This document shows positions 36,049 through 47,236 of a DNA stretch of 64,000 nt, one piece after another. A model generated the notes under the pieces. The model ran no database searches and was not told the DNA's origin. It saw nothing but the letters and a program-made list of their open reading frames with translations. Position numbers and translations under genes: made by a program. The stretch spans positions 2,469,805 to 2,533,804 of the forward strand of contig NZ_JAIEZN010000001.1 in NCBI RefSeq assembly GCF_020169335.1, given 5' to 3'. Each line of letters opens with the position of its first letter. Position 1 is the first letter of the stretch. The stretch is from Devosia aquimaris (GTDB lineage Bacteria; Pseudomonadota; Alphaproteobacteria; Rhizobiales; Devosiaceae).

Positions 36049-37782
36049 GTGACGGGGACCTCGTTTTTCCAACGATATCGGATCGGCCGGCTTTTGCTGG
36101 CCGCAGTGCTGAGCGTATCCGTCATCTTGCCGCAGACTGCCGTGCCTGCCGCCGCTGCGTCCGAACGCGCGCTCTATCTTTACTATACCCACACCAAGGA
36201 AACGGCGCGCATCGTCTTCAAGCGCAATGGACAATATGTCCAGGCCGGCCTCAACCAGCTCAACCAGTTCCTGCGCGACTGGCGCCGCAACGAACCCGCC
36301 AAGATGGACCCGCGCCTGTTTGATCTGGTCTGGGAAGTCTATCAGGAGGTTGGTGCCAGCCAGCCCATCAACGTGGTCTCGGCCTATCGTTCGCCCGCAA
36401 CCAATGCCATGCTGCGTGAAAAGTCCTCGGGCGTTGCCGAGAACAGCCAGCACATCAAGGGCCACGCCATGGATTTCTTCATTCCTGGCGTTCCCCTGGC
36501 CCGTCTGCGCGCCACTGCGATGAAGAAGCAGGTCGGCGGCGTCGGCTTCTACCCCACCTCCGGCAGCCCCTTTGTGCACCTGGACACTGGCTCCGTGCGC
36601 GCCTGGCCGCGCATGACCCGCGCCCAGCTCAAGGAAATCTTCCCGGACGGTCGCACCATGCACCTGCCCACCGATGGCAAGCCGCTGTCGCAGCAGGGCT
36701 ATCAGGTGGCTCTGGCCGAATGGCAGAAGTGCCACGCCTATCCCTGCGATGGCAGATCCTCGGGCACCCAGGTTGCCGATGGCGGCAGCAGTGGCCGGAG
36801 CCTGGTCGACATGCTCTTTGGCGGCGGCAATGACACCGCCAAGGGCCTTGCCGCACCCGGTCAGATTGCGCCGCGGGCGCCAGCGCCAGCCCCCACCCCG
36901 GTCCCGCCGCCTGTCCAGCTTGCCGCGGCCACCCCCGCCGACGCGCCCACCAGCGTCGCCCCCATTCCCGCCATGCGTCCCGCCCAGTTCGGCGGCGCAC
37001 CTGCCACTGTCGCGCTGGCTTCAGCCGAAGCCGCACCAGTCCCCGCCCTGCCCTTCTCGACCGTCGGCAGCGCGCCGCTTGCACCCGAAGAGCTGGCCAG
37101 CGGCATCGAGGCTCCTGTTCCGGCCACCAAGTCGCAGGCGCTTCTGGTCGCCACCGCCGCAAACCCGGCCTCCGGCGATGCTGTCACCGCCCTGGCAGCG
37201 TTCAGCGCGCCCGTGCCGCAGCCACGCCTGATCATGACCGACGCGCCGCAGGCCGAGGTGCTCACGGCCTATCTGCCGCCCATGCAGCAGGACAGCCAGG
37301 CCGAACAGGCTCTGCAAACCATTATCGGACGCCAGACCAGTCCTGCCGTGACGGCCGCCCTGCCGACCAACCGCCTGCCGCCTCTGCCCGCAGAGACGCC
37401 TGTGCAGACGGCTTCGCTCGGCAATGGCGACAGCGGCGCCATGACAGACCTCTTTCGCGGCACCTTCGGTGCTGCCGAGCAGAATGAACCCATCGCTGCC
37501 GCCCTGGCCGAGCACATCGCTCGCCATCCCGCGGTTGACGTGGCCATGCGCAAGCCCGACCTGATCGCGCCCGATCTTGAGCATGTCGTGGACGTCTTCC
37601 TCACCCCGGTTGCGCTGACCTCTGATCATTTTGCCGACATCTGGGATCATGACGAAGCCGACTTCAGCCCGGTGACCGAAATGGGTCGCTATGTCACGGT
37701 GATGGGCGTTGGCGATTTCCCGCAGGGCCTGCCCGCCACGCGCTTCGTCAGCGCCGCGCCAATCAGCGTTGCCGCCAACTAG
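36049..37782 (+). CDS. DUF882 (YcbK-like) peptidase-fold protein with long Pro/Ala-rich tail
   Basis: 577 residues from a GTG at 36049. Residues 14-37 are a signal peptide. The catalytic domain (about 40-200) holds the M15-type zinc ligands His135, Asp142 and His177 in the pattern [11 protein letters not shown] and HLDTG. About 350 residues of low-complexity Pro/Ala/Val-rich sequence follow, which is unusual: YcbK-type proteins are normally about 180 residues. The L,D-transpeptidase gene immediately upstream points to peptidoglycan remodelling. A CACGT-AATA-ACGTG inverted repeat lies at 35925-35938 in the promoter region. Confidence 0.88.
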   Translation: MTGTSFFQRYRIGRLLLAAVLSVSVILPQTAVPAAAASERALYLYYTHTKETARIVFKRNGQYVQAGLNQLNQFLRDWRRNEPAKMDPRLFDLVWEVYQEVGASQPINVVSAYRSPATNAMLREKSSGVAENSQHIKGHAMDFFIPGVPLARLRATAMKKQVGGVGFYPTSGSPFVHLDTGSVRAWPRMTRAQLKEIFPDGRTMHLPTDGKPLSQQGYQVALAEWQKCHAYPCDGRSSGTQVADGGSSGRSLVDMLFGGGNDTAKGLAAPGQIAPRAPAPAPTPVPPPVQLAAATPADAPTSVAPIPAMRPAQFGGAPATVALASAEAAPVPALPFSTVGSAPLAPEELASGIEAPVPATKSQALLVATAANPASGDAVTALAAFSAPVPQPRLIMTDAPQAEVLTAYLPPMQQDSQAEQALQTIIGRQTSPAVTAALPTNRLPPLPAETPVQTASLGNGDSGAMTDLFRGTFGAAEQNEPIAAALAEHIARHPAVDVAMRKPDLIAPDLEHVVDVFLTPVALTSDHFADIWDHDEADFSPVTEMGRYVTVMGVGDFPQGLPATRFVSAAPISVAAN

Positions 37783-37916
37783 GCGACCCCACAAGCGCCA
37801 TCTTTGTCCGTCAGCACGCATCCTCAGGGACGCGCTGCTGTCGGCCATTGTTGCAATGCCGCGGCGGCGCGCCTAAACAACACTCAACCCTGCCCCTTTG
37901 GCAAAGGACTGCCAGT

Positions 37917-39842
37917 TTGGCCGACTCGCCCGTTACCCCGCTGCTCGACACCGTCAACACCCCGGCCGACCTGCGCGCCCTGCCGCGCGAAAGCCTGCGC
38001 CAGCTGGCGGATGAGTTGCGCGCCGAAATGATTGACGCGGTTTCGGTCACCGGCGGCCATCTTGGCGCCGGCCTGGGCGTGGTCGAGCTTACCGTTGCCT
38101 TGCATGCCGTCTTCGAGACGCCGACCGACCGCATCATCTGGGATGTCGGCCACCAGGCCTATCCCCACAAGATCCTGACCGGTCGGCGCGACCGCATCCG
38201 CACCCTGCGCCAGAAGGATGGGCTCTCCGGCTTCACCCGTCGCGCCGAGAGCGAATACGACCCTTTTGGCGCCGGACACTCATCCACCTCCATCTCCGCC
38301 GGACTGGGCATGGCCGTGGCCAGCGAACTGATGGACAAGCCGCGCAATGTGATCGCCGTCATCGGCGATGGCGCCATGTCGGCTGGCATGGCCTATGAAG
38401 CCATGAACAATGCCGGCGCCATGGATGCGCGGCTGATCGTGATCCTGAACGATAACGATATGTCCATCGCGCCGCCGACCGGCGCGATGAGTGCCTATCT
38501 GGCGCGCCTGGTCTCGGGCCCCGTCTATCGTGGCGCCCGCGAGGCGGCCAAATCCGTGGTCAGCAAGCTGCCGCAGTTCCTGCACGAGCCGGCCCGCCGC
38601 ACCGAGGAATTCGCTCGCTCGTTCTTCACCGGCGGCACGCTGTTCGAGGAGCTGGGCTTTTACTACGTCGGCCCCATCGATGGGCACAATCTCGATCACC
38701 TGCTACCTGTGCTCGATAATGTGCGCGACGCCGCCGAGGGCCCGATCCTGGTCCATGTCGTCACCAAGAAGGGCAAGGGCTATGGCCCGGCCGAGGATTC
38801 CGACGACAAGTACCACGGCGTCTCCAAGTTCAACGTCATCACCGGCGCCCAGTCCAAGGCGCCCTCCAATGCGCCGTCCTACACCTCGGTCTTTGCTGAG
38901 ACGCTGATCCAGGAAGCCAATGACGATCCGCGGATCGTCGCGGTCACCGCCGCCATGCCGTCGGGCACCGGGCTCGACAAGTTTGCCGAGATCCATCCCA
39001 ACCGCATTTTCGACGTTGGCATTGCCGAGCAGCATGCCGTAACCTTCGCCGCCGGCATGGCCAGCGAAGGCATGAAGCCGTTCGTGGCCATCTATTCCAC
39101 CTTCCTGCAGCGCGCCTATGACCAGGTGGTGCACGATGTGGCCATCCAGCATCTTCCCGTGCGCTTCGCCATCGACCGCGCCGGCTTTGTCGGCGCCGAT
39201 GGCCCCACCCACGCCGGCAATTACGATGCCGCCTATCTCGGGGCCATTCCCGGCATCGTACAGATGGCGGCTGCTGACGAGGCCGAACTGCGCCATATGG
39301 TGACCACGGCCACCCACTACGACAATGGCCCGATTGCGTTCCGGTACCCGCGCGGCGACGGTCTGGGCGTCGATCTGCCCGCCCGTGGACAGGTCCTGCC
39401 GATCGGCAAGGGCCGTATTGTGCGCCAGGGTGGCACCATCGCCATCCTCAGCTATGGCACGCGCCTGGGCGAGGTGCTGGCAGCTGCGGACCGCCTGGCC
39501 GCTTTGGGGCTCAACCCCACCGTTGCCGATGCGCGCTTCCTCAAGCCACTCGATGAGGAACTCATCGCGGACCTCGCCAGGAACCATGATGTCATGCTGA
39601 GCGTCGAGGAAGGCTCCATCGGCGGCTTTGGCAGCCACGTGGCGACGTTCCTCGCCACCCATGGCCTGCTCGATGGCAAGCTGCGCTTCCGCCCGCTGAT
39701 GATCCCGGACCGCTTCGACGAGCATTCCAGCCAGGCCGACATGTATGCGGCCGCGGGGCTTGATCGCGCCGGCATTGTCGCCGCCGCCCTCACCACCCTT
39801 GGCTATGACGAAGCCGCCATGACAGCGGCGCTCAAGCGCTAG
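37917..39842 (+). CDS. dxs: 1-deoxy-D-xylulose-5-phosphate synthase
   Basis: 641 residues from a TTG at 37917, which has AAAGGA eight bases upstream and gives the family N-terminus [11 protein letters not shown]; upstream codons are not conserved. The thiamine-diphosphate motif [16 protein letters not shown], the [13 protein letters not shown] and the C-terminal [12 protein letters not shown] blocks are present. Dxs makes DXP from pyruvate and glyceraldehyde 3-phosphate, the first step of the MEP isoprenoid pathway. No xseB or ispA adjoins in this window. Confidence 0.96.
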   Translation: MADSPVTPLLDTVNTPADLRALPRESLRQLADELRAEMIDAVSVTGGHLGAGLGVVELTVALHAVFETPTDRIIWDVGHQAYPHKILTGRRDRIRTLRQKDGLSGFTRRAESEYDPFGAGHSSTSISAGLGMAVASELMDKPRNVIAVIGDGAMSAGMAYEAMNNAGAMDARLIVILNDNDMSIAPPTGAMSAYLARLVSGPVYRGAREAAKSVVSKLPQFLHEPARRTEEFARSFFTGGTLFEELGFYYVGPIDGHNLDHLLPVLDNVRDAAEGPILVHVVTKKGKGYGPAEDSDDKYHGVSKFNVITGAQSKAPSNAPSYTSVFAETLIQEANDDPRIVAVTAAMPSGTGLDKFAEIHPNRIFDVGIAEQHAVTFAAGMASEGMKPFVAIYSTFLQRAYDQVVHDVAIQHLPVRFAIDRAGFVGADGPTHAGNYDAAYLGAIPGIVQMAAADEAELRHMVTTATHYDNGPIAFRYPRGDGLGVDLPARGQVLPIGKGRIVRQGGTIAILSYGTRLGEVLAAADRLAALGLNPTVADARFLKPLDEELIADLARNHDVMLSVEEGSIGGFGSHVATFLATHGLLDGKLRFRPLMIPDRFDEHSSQADMYAAAGLDRAGIVAAALTTLGYDEAAMTAALKR

Positions 39843-40026
39843 ATCGGCGCCCGCTGATGGCCCGCCGGGCCGCGCAATCCCGATTTACCTTGACCTAAAC
39901 GTCAGCTAGATTTCCCTTACGTTCGGCAATGCAGAAGCCGCTCCGGACGGTGATGGTGGCCATGAGCCAACAGCTGCAGGAGACAGCTCTGGCGGAGACG
40001 GGCTGGTCAATATGAGGAGCATTGCA

Positions 40027-40368
40027 ATGATCAAGAAGACGCTGCTGGCGCTGGCTCTGGTGGTCTCCACCCTGGCCCCCGCGACCGCAGCCGAGCCCAT
40101 TGAGGGCAATTGGAAGACGGCAAGCGGGGAAACCGCCAACATCGCGGCATGCGGGCCCGATTACTGCGTTACGCTGCAGACCGGCAAGTTCGCTGGCAGG
40201 CAGATCGGCCGCATGTCCGGTCAGGGTCAGTCCTACAAGGGCGAGATCACCGACCCGGCGGGCAACAAGACCTATTCGGGGTCCGGCGAAGTCAAGGGCG
40301 ACAGCCTCACCATGAAAGGCTGCGTCTTGGGCATCTTCTGCAAATCGCAGACCTGGGCCCGTCTCTGA
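40027..40368 (+). CDS. DUF2147 family secreted protein
   Basis: 113 residues from ATG 40027, which has GAGGAG seven bases upstream; an ATG at 40012 is less likely. Residues 1-20 are a signal peptide ending ATA/A. The mature part has EGNWKTASGETANI, a Cys pair and a C-terminal LTMKGCVLGIFCKSQTW that are typical of DUF2147, a family of small periplasmic beta-rich proteins of unknown function. Confidence 0.85.
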   Translation: MIKKTLLALALVVSTLAPATAAEPIEGNWKTASGETANIAACGPDYCVTLQTGKFAGRQIGRMSGQGQSYKGEITDPAGNKTYSGSGEVKGDSLTMKGCVLGIFCKSQTWARL

Positions 40369-40531
40369 CCGATGACACCCCGGGGGGTGGACGCCAGCCC
40401 CGCGTCCATCCCTGATGGCCTGGCCAGCGCCAAGCGGCGCGTTTGAACCAGATTGCCCACCCGCCGATAACAGATTTTCAAACACTTGCGCGCTTAGCTG
40501 AGGCCTATCCCAGCACGCACAGGCCCTACCC

Positions 40532-40756
40532 ATGTTGTCATCAATTGCCTCGGCCACCGCAGGCATGACCCGCGCTGCCGACCGCCTCGAAGCCAGCGCC
40601 AATCGCGTCGCCCGCTTTGGCACGGGCCTCGCCGATGTCGACCTCCCCACCGAGGCCGTCGAGGTCACCATGGCTCAGGCCGACTTCAAGGCCAACGCCA
40701 GTGTCGTGCGCGTCGCCGACGCCATGGCCAAGGCGACCATCAACATCCTGGCCTGA
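40532..40756 (+). CDS. Small flagellar rod/hook C-terminal-domain-like protein
   Basis: 74 residues. The start SSIASATAGMTRAADRLEASANRVAR and the end VDLPTEAVEVTMAQADFKANASVVRVADAM look like the N- and C-terminal helices of flagellar rod and hook proteins (FlgB/C/F/G), but without the middle beta domain. No other flagellar gene is near. It is either a minimal rod-like protein or a remnant. Functional assignment is tentative. Confidence 0.65.
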   Translation: MLSSIASATAGMTRAADRLEASANRVARFGTGLADVDLPTEAVEVTMAQADFKANASVVRVADAMAKATINILA

Positions 40757-40816
40757 ACGAACAAACGCCCGGCGGCGCGTGGCAACCGGGCGTCAAAGTC
40801 ATTCAGCTCGCCGACG

Positions 40817-41077
40817 TCAGTCGTCGGAGGGCGCAGCCACCATGCCCAGCGCGCTCATATAGAGCTCGAGCAGGGCTTCCTGCTCCATGCGCTCATTGGC
40901 GTCCTGCTTGCGAATAGCCACGATCTTGCGCAGAATCTTGGTATCGAAGCCGTTGCCCTTGGCCTCGGCGTAGATTTCCTTGATGTCGGCGGCGATGGCG
41001 GCCTTTTCTTCTTCCATGCGCTCGATGCGCTCGATGAACGCCCGGAGCTGGTCCTGGGCAACGCTGTCTTCAGCCAT
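40817..41077 (-). CDS. gapR: GapR/DUF2312 nucleoid-associated protein
   Basis: 86 residues. The sequence [36 protein letters not shown] is characteristic of DUF2312; in Caulobacter this protein is GapR, which tracks overtwisted DNA ahead of replication and transcription forks and is required for chromosome segregation. It is fully helical. The gene is convergent with the rod-like gene and divergent from the DUF1036-pyk operon. Confidence 0.93.
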   Translation of the reverse strand: MAEDSVAQDQLRAFIERIERMEEEKAAIAADIKEIYAEAKGNGFDTKILRKIVAIRKQDANERMEQEALLELYMSALGMVAAPSDD

Positions 41078-41249
41078 CGGTCTTACCTCACTAGATCAAG
41101 CGCTGCTTGAACCCCAGACTTGGCTCCTGTTCAACCCTTTTGTGATCCAATCCACACCCCTGCATTGGGGCATACCCCCAATTCCGCCAAAACGGGTCTT
41201 TAGCCATTGACCATTTGGTCACCATGGGCTCAAAGAAGGCACGTTTCCG

Positions 41250-41795
41250 ATGATTTTTGGCTCGCATTTGCAAACCTTCCGTCTCGGCATGACCCTGATC
41301 GGTACAATGCTTGGCAGCCTGGCGTTCTTCGCCACGCCGGCACGGGCAGATTTGCGTGTCTGCAACGAGACGCCCAATCTGGTCTCGGTCGCCATGGGCT
41401 ATCGCGCCGACCGCGGCTGGATGAGCGAAGGCTGGTGGCAGGCCGCCCCCGGCGATTGCCGCGTGCTCTACCAGGGCGATTTGCAGCGCCGCTTCTACTA
41501 CATCTACGCAGCCGACGATCAGGCTGGCGGCGCCTGGGACGGCTCGGTTTTCATGTGCACGCGTGACGAAACCTTCACCATATTCGGGGTTGAGGATTGC
41601 CTTGCGCGGGGCTATGAGCGCACCGGCTTCTTCGAAATCGACACGCAGAACCGCACCGACTGGACTCTGCAGCTGACAGAGAATGCCGATGGTCCGGCTG
41701 TTGTCGGGCCCGATGGTGCCACCGCACCGGGCGGTCAACCTTTCCTTGTCGATCCTGCGGACGCAGATGCGCCCCAGGACGACATTTCGAACTGA
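41250..41795 (+). CDS. DUF1036 family secreted protein
   Basis: 181 residues with a signal peptide to about residue 33 (ARA); ATG 41289 is an alternative start. The mature part has ADLRVCNETPNLVSVAMGYR, GWWQAAPGDCRVLYQG and a Cys-rich FMCTRD block typical of DUF1036. It lies 14 bp before pyk on the same strand, an arrangement seen throughout Hyphomicrobiales. Function unknown. Confidence 0.9.
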   Translation: MIFGSHLQTFRLGMTLIGTMLGSLAFFATPARADLRVCNETPNLVSVAMGYRADRGWMSEGWWQAAPGDCRVLYQGDLQRRFYYIYAADDQAGGAWDGSVFMCTRDETFTIFGVEDCLARGYERTGFFEIDTQNRTDWTLQLTENADGPAVVGPDGATAPGGQPFLVDPADADAPQDDISN

Positions 41796-41809
41796 GAAAC
41801 GGACACGCA

Positions 41810-43249
41810 ATGAGACGCATGAGACGCGCAAAGATCGTCGCCACCCTCGGGCCAGCCAGCCACGAAGAGAAGATGATCGAGGAACTGGCCAAGGCCGGCG
41901 CTGACGTGTTCCGCATCAACATGAGCCATGCCAGCCATGAGCTCCTGCACCAGACGGTGGCGCGCATCCGCAATGTCGAGAAGCGCCTCAACCATCCCCT
42001 GGGCATCCTCGTCGACCTGCAGGGCCCCAAGCTGCGCGTGTGGAAGTTCACCGATGGCGCGGTCAACCTGGTCGCGGGCCAGAAGTTCATCCTCGACAGC
42101 GACAAGAACGACAACGGCAATGCCGAGCGTGTCTACCTGCCGCACCCCGAGATCATCGAAAGCGTGTCAGTCGGCGACCGCCTGCTGCTCGATGACGGCA
42201 AGCTGGCCCTCAAGGCCACCAAGGTGGGCAATGGCGCCATCGAGACCGAGGTCATCTATGGTGGCAAGCTGAGCGACAAGAAGGGCGTGTCCCTGCCTGA
42301 TACGCTGCTGCCCACCGGCGCCCTCACCGAAAAGGACCATGCCGATCTGCTCGAAGGCCTCAAGGCCGAGGCCGACTGGATCGCCCTCAGCTTCGTGCAG
42401 CGCCCCGAAGACATCATCGATGTCCGCAAGATCGTCCAGGGTCGCGCTGGCGTCATGGCCAAGATCGAAAAGCCCCAGGCCATCGAGCGGCTCGAAGAGA
42501 TCATCAAGCTGTGCGATGCCATCATGGTGGCCCGCGGTGACCTCGGCGTCGAGCTGCCGCTCGAAACCGTTCCGGGCCTGCAGAAGCGCATGATCCGCAT
42601 GGCGCGCCGCTACGGCAAGCCGGTGGTCGTGGCCACCCAGATGCTGGAATCGATGATCACGGCTCCCGTCCCGACCCGCGCCGAAGTCTCGGACGTGTCG
42701 ATCGCCGTTTTCGAAGGCGCCGACGCCATCATGCTCTCGGCCGAGTCTGCCTCCGGCCAGTATCCTGTCGAAGCCGTCGCCACCATGAACAAGGTGGCCG
42801 TGGCCGTTGAGGGCGATGCCAACTATCGCGGCATCATCCGCGCCGCCCAGACCGAGCCGGAGGCCACCGCCGCCGACGCCATCTCGGCCGCCACCCGCCA
42901 GGTCGCCGAGACGCTCGATCTGGCCGCCATTGTCACCTACACGGCCTCTGGCTCCACCGGCATCCGTGCCGCCCGCGAGCGCCCCTCCAAGCCCATCATT
43001 GTGCTGTCGCCCAATATGCGCACCATCCGCCGCATGTCGGTGGTCTGGGGTGTCCATTGCGTGCAGACCGAAGATGCCGTCAGCCTCGAGGACATGGTCG
43101 ATCGCGCCTGCGTCATTGCCTATCAGGAGGGCTTTGCCCGCCCCGGCGACCGCATCGCCATCACCGCCGGCATCCCTCTGGGCACGCCGGGCGCCACCAA
43201 TATGCTGCGCATCGCCTTCGTCCGCCAGGATGGCGCCGGCTCCAGCTGA
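41810..43249 (+). CDS. pyk: Pyruvate kinase
   Basis: 479 residues. It has RRAKIVATLGPAS near the start, the catalytic-loop VMAKIEKPQAIERL, the MVARGDLGVELPLE metal site and the family signature with VVVATQMLESM. It converts phosphoenolpyruvate and ADP to pyruvate and ATP. It is the second gene after DUF1036; a bidirectional terminator follows it. Confidence 0.97.
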   Translation: MRRMRRAKIVATLGPASHEEKMIEELAKAGADVFRINMSHASHELLHQTVARIRNVEKRLNHPLGILVDLQGPKLRVWKFTDGAVNLVAGQKFILDSDKNDNGNAERVYLPHPEIIESVSVGDRLLLDDGKLALKATKVGNGAIETEVIYGGKLSDKKGVSLPDTLLPTGALTEKDHADLLEGLKAEADWIALSFVQRPEDIIDVRKIVQGRAGVMAKIEKPQAIERLEEIIKLCDAIMVARGDLGVELPLETVPGLQKRMIRMARRYGKPVVVATQMLESMITAPVPTRAEVSDVSIAVFEGADAIMLSAESASGQYPVEAVATMNKVAVAVEGDANYRGIIRAAQTEPEATAADAISAATRQVAETLDLAAIVTYTASGSTGIRAARERPSKPIIVLSPNMRTIRRMSVVWGVHCVQTEDAVSLEDMVDRACVIAYQEGFARPGDRIAITAGIPLGTPGATNMLRIAFVRQDGAGSS

Positions 43250-43298
43250 TGGCCATGACGTCTGTGGCCGAATGGCAGGACAACCCAGCATGAAAAGA

Positions 43299-43328
43299 AA
43301 GGCCCGCAGCGATGCGGGCCTTGTTCTT
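43299..43328. terminator. Bidirectional terminator between pyk and the SRPBCC-like gene
   Basis: AAGGCCCGC (43299-43307) with GCGGGCCTT (43314-43322), six-base loop. T-rich TGTTCTTTTT follows on the plus strand; AAAGAAA on the plus strand gives a T-rich run on the minus strand. Confidence 0.88.
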
Positions 43329-43337
43329 TTTGCGCGA

Positions 43338-43733
43338 TCAGCGTTCCAGCAGCGACTTGAGCACCAGCAGGTCGGTTTCGACCCAGTTCTGCTCGGATAC
43401 GAATTCCTCCGCGCTCACACCGGGCTGCTGCAGGCCCGTATGCACCAGCACGCAACCCTCGCCATGCTCGATCACGCGCACATAGCCCATGCGGACGGGT
43501 CGCCCGCCCTGCCAATGGCTGTAATCGATCACCTGGCGGTTCTCCGCCGTCAGGTCGATCCGCACCGGCCCCTGTGCGGTGTCGAACTGCACCAGGCGCG
43601 CATCCTCTTCGGGACGCAGCGCGACGTCGGTGAGCTGCAGCCAGTCGATCAGCGCCTCGACGGTGGTCAGAAATCGATACACTTCCCGCGCCGGGCGTTC
43701 GATCAGAAGGGTCAGGGTATGCGCACGCAACAT
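43338..43733 (-). CDS. SRPBCC (polyketide-cyclase-like) family protein
   Basis: 131 residues. The pattern LTLLIERPAREVYRFLTTVEALIDWL at the start, IDLTAENRQVIDYSHW in the middle and a C-terminal helix with ETDLLVLKSLLER fit the START/SRPBCC fold, a hydrophobic-cavity domain. Ligand unknown. It converges on pyk with a shared terminator. Confidence 0.6.
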   Translation of the reverse strand: MLRAHTLTLLIERPAREVYRFLTTVEALIDWLQLTDVALRPEEDARLVQFDTAQGPVRIDLTAENRQVIDYSHWQGGRPVRMGYVRVIEHGEGCVLVHTGLQQPGVSAEEFVSEQNWVETDLLVLKSLLER

Positions 43734-43837
43734 CTCAGGGCCTGAACGAGAGTGCCGCCGTGACCATCGGGAAACGGTTCATCGCGGCTGGCAGGAAACG
43801 GACGTGACTCGAATCCCCTCGCCAGTCCCAGGAAACA

Positions 43838-43861
43838 ACAAAGCCCGCTTTCGCGGGCTTT
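43838..43861 (-). terminator. Rho-independent terminator of rpmJ
   Basis: Minus-strand AAAGCCCGC with GCGGGCTTT around a GAAA loop (43861-43840), followed by GTTGTTT. 24 bases after the rpmJ stop. Confidence 0.85.
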
Positions 43862-43884
43862 GGAAGAGGCTTTGAAACAAAGGC

Positions 43885-44010
43885 TTAGCCCTGACGGGCC
43901 TTGAAGCGCTTGTCCACCTTGTTGATGATATAAACCCGGCCGCGACGGCGGACGAGCTTATTCGCGCGGTGGCGAGTCATCAGCGCCTTCAGCGAGTTGC
44001 GGATCTTCAT
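43885..44010 (-). CDS. rpmJ: 50S ribosomal protein L36
   Basis: 41 residues, too short for many gene finders. The protein begins [20 protein letters not shown] and ends [13 protein letters not shown], the L36 form without the zinc-binding cysteines. Followed by its own terminator. Confidence 0.95.
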   Translation of the reverse strand: MKIRNSLKALMTRHRANKLVRRRGRVYIINKVDKRFKARQG

Positions 44011-44226
44011 CGGACGATTCCTTGGTCAAACAAAAGAGGCGCCTGCGCGCCCCGGAAACTTGGCGGCATACATAGGGAATATGCGCCACCCTGTCAACGC
44101 AGCTTTGCCGCTCAATTCACGCATTTCCAGACAAAGCGTGACAGGATGACGACACCCCCGCGTTAACCGCCCGTATGCAATCCCTGCTTAAGATGAGCAG
44201 CGTCGCAAATCAGGCATGAAACCCCT

Positions 44227-44736
44227 ATGGCCGCAGAAGAAATCACCAAGCGGGGCGTTCTGGTGGCCGACAGCTCTCAGCATATGGCCTCTCTGGTCTC
44301 CGTCATGCTGCGCAGCCTGGGCCGCAAGGACATCCGCGAAGCCTATGATGCCAACAAGGTGCTGCTCGAGCTCAATCGGCGCAGCTTTGACCTGCTTATC
44401 ATTGATGACGAACTCGAGGGCATGGATGGCGTTGCGTTGACCCGCAAGCTGCGCGCTATGACCGACTGCCCAAACCGCTATCTGCCCGTCATCATGATGA
44501 GCGCAGCGCCCGATGCCAAGCGCATTGCCGATGCCCGCGATGCCGGCATTACCGAGTTCCTGCGCAAGCCCTTTGCGGCCAACCATCTGCAGACCCGCCT
44601 GACCAGCATCGAAACCAATCCGCGCGGCTTCATCGAGGCGGGCGAATACAAGGGCCCCGACCGGCGTCGCAAATCGGTCGATGTCGGCACCAACGACCGT
44701 CGCAACAGCGCCAAGCCCGTGGCAGACGCCGGCTGA
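44227..44736 (+). CDS. Single-domain response regulator with C-terminal DRR motif
   Basis: 169 residues. The receiver domain (1-130) has phosphoacceptor Asp60, Ser92 and Lys114. One of the two usual acidic pocket residues is replaced: ADS in place of DD (Asp15, Ser16), so metal binding may differ. After residue 140 the tail has GPDRRRK and NDRRN, a repeated basic motif seen in orphan receivers of this order. No output domain. It shares one base with the next gene's start (TGATG), so both are co-translated. Confidence 0.88.
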   Translation: MAAEEITKRGVLVADSSQHMASLVSVMLRSLGRKDIREAYDANKVLLELNRRSFDLLIIDDELEGMDGVALTRKLRAMTDCPNRYLPVIMMSAAPDAKRIADARDAGITEFLRKPFAANHLQTRLTSIETNPRGFIEAGEYKGPDRRRKSVDVGTNDRRNSAKPVADAG

Positions 44737-45239
44737 TGGCCCGGCAGCCGTTCGATCTCGCTGCGCATGCCCAGCGCAGCCAGAACGGGCCCTGCTTCAT
44801 CTGCGAGCTGATCGCGGGCAATCCGGCCTATGCCCATCATGTGATTGCCAGGGACGACCGGCATATCGCCTTTCTCAGCAAATATCCCACCCAGCCCGGC
44901 TATGCCCTGGTCTGCCCGTTGCGCCATTGCGAGGACCTCGCCGAGGACGTCTCGCCAGAGGACTATCTGGCCCTGCAGGCGGTGGTGCACCGGCTGGCCC
45001 GGGCGCTCAAGCAGGTCTTTGATGCCGAGCGCATCTATGTGCTCTCGCTGGGCAGCCAGCAGGGCAACAGCCATCTGCATTTTCATGTGGTGCCGCTACC
45101 GCGCGGCGTCCCCTACGCGCAGCAGCAGTATCATGCCTTGATGGCCGAGCATGGCGTGCTCACCATCCCCGACGCCGAAATGGCAGCCACCGCCGCGCAG
45201 ATCGCGGCGGTCTATCGGCAGATCGATGGGTCAGGCTGA
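44736..45239 (+). CDS. HIT family hydrolase
   Basis: 167 residues. The active-site HLHFH (His113, 115 and 117) and the N-terminal CFIC pair (Cys20, Cys23) are characteristic of HIT proteins that cleave nucleoside polyphosphates or adenylylated molecules. It starts on the last base of the receiver's stop. Its 3' end overlaps the oppF stop by nine bases on the opposite strand. Confidence 0.92.
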   Translation: MARQPFDLAAHAQRSQNGPCFICELIAGNPAYAHHVIARDDRHIAFLSKYPTQPGYALVCPLRHCEDLAEDVSPEDYLALQAVVHRLARALKQVFDAERIYVLSLGSQQGNSHLHFHVVPLPRGVPYAQQQYHALMAEHGVLTIPDAEMAATAAQIAAVYRQIDGSG

Positions 45240-46252
45240 GCCGGCAATCGGCTCTGCAGCCTCGATCTCGCGCCAGCGCAGGCAGGCTACCAGTCGCCCG
45301 CTTTCCAGCGTCTCCAGCGGCGGCCGCGTCTCTGCACACTGCGCCTCGGCAAAGCGGCAGCGGGTCCGGAAGGTGCAGCCCGAGGGCGGATTGATCGGCG
45401 AGGGAATTTCACCCTTCAGCCCGTCGATGCTGCGCTTTCGCGCCAGCTTTGGATCAGGGATCGGCACGGCGGTCAGCAGCGCCCGCGTATAGGGGTGGCG
45501 CGGATCGAGATAGATCTCGTCGCCGGTTGCCAGCTCCACGATGCGCCCGAGATAAAGCACCAGGATGCGGTCCGACACATGCCGCACCACGCTCAGATTG
45601 TGGCTGATGAAGATCAGCGTCAGCCCGAAGGCATCCTTGAGCTCGGCCAGCAGGTTGAGGATCTGTGCCTGGATCGACACGTCCAGCGCCGACACCGGCT
45701 CGTCACAGACGATGAGCTTGGGTTCGGTCACCAGCGCCCGGGCAATGCCGATGCGCTGAGCCTGCCCGCCGGAGAACTCATGCGGATAGCGGTTGATCAT
45801 CTCGGGCAACAGGCCCACTGCCGCCATGGTCTTGAGCACGCGCTCGCGCCGCTGTTCCTTGCTGAGCTCTGGCCGCAGCGTGCGCAGTGGATCGGCGATG
45901 ATCTCGCCCACTGTCATGCGCGGATTGAGCGAGGCCAGCGGATCCTGGAAAATGATCTGCAGGTCCTGCCGCCGCCTGCGCATTTCTTCGGCCGGCAGCT
46001 TGGTCAGGTCCTGGCCCAGCCAGAGCACCTGGCCCTGGTCGGGCGACAAAAGCTGCAGGATGCAGCGGCCCAGCGTGGATTTGCCGCTGCCGCTCTCCCC
46101 CACAATGCCCAGCGTCTCACCCTTGCGGATGGTGAAGTTGATGTCCTCAAGTGCCGTCAGCGTCAGCGGGCGCGACAGGAAGCCACCACCCGAGATCGAG
46201 AAGGTCTTTTTGACGTTGCGGATTTCCAGCAGATTGACCGGGGTCTGGTTCA

Positions 46253-46256
<4 letters not shown>
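45231..46256 (-). CDS. oppF: Oligopeptide ABC transporter ATP-binding protein (OppF/DppF)
   Basis: 341 residues from ATG 46256. Walker A GESGSGKST, signature SGGQAQRIGIARAL and Walker B LIVCDEPVSALDVS are intact; the C-terminal oligopeptide-transporter extension holds the Cys-rich FRTRCRFAEAQCAETRPPL that binds a cofactor in this family. It pairs with OppD to drive peptide import. The TGA of oppD overlaps its ATG (ATGATG). Confidence 0.95.

Positions 46257-47235
<979 letters not shown>

Positions 47236-47236
<1 letters not shown>

Noticed and set aside
43780..43840. tRNA-like or tmRNA-like 3' end (CTCGAATCCCC)
   Set aside because: The T-loop-like sequence has no matching 5-bp stem and no acceptor stem or CCA; the nearby hairpin is the rpmJ terminator.
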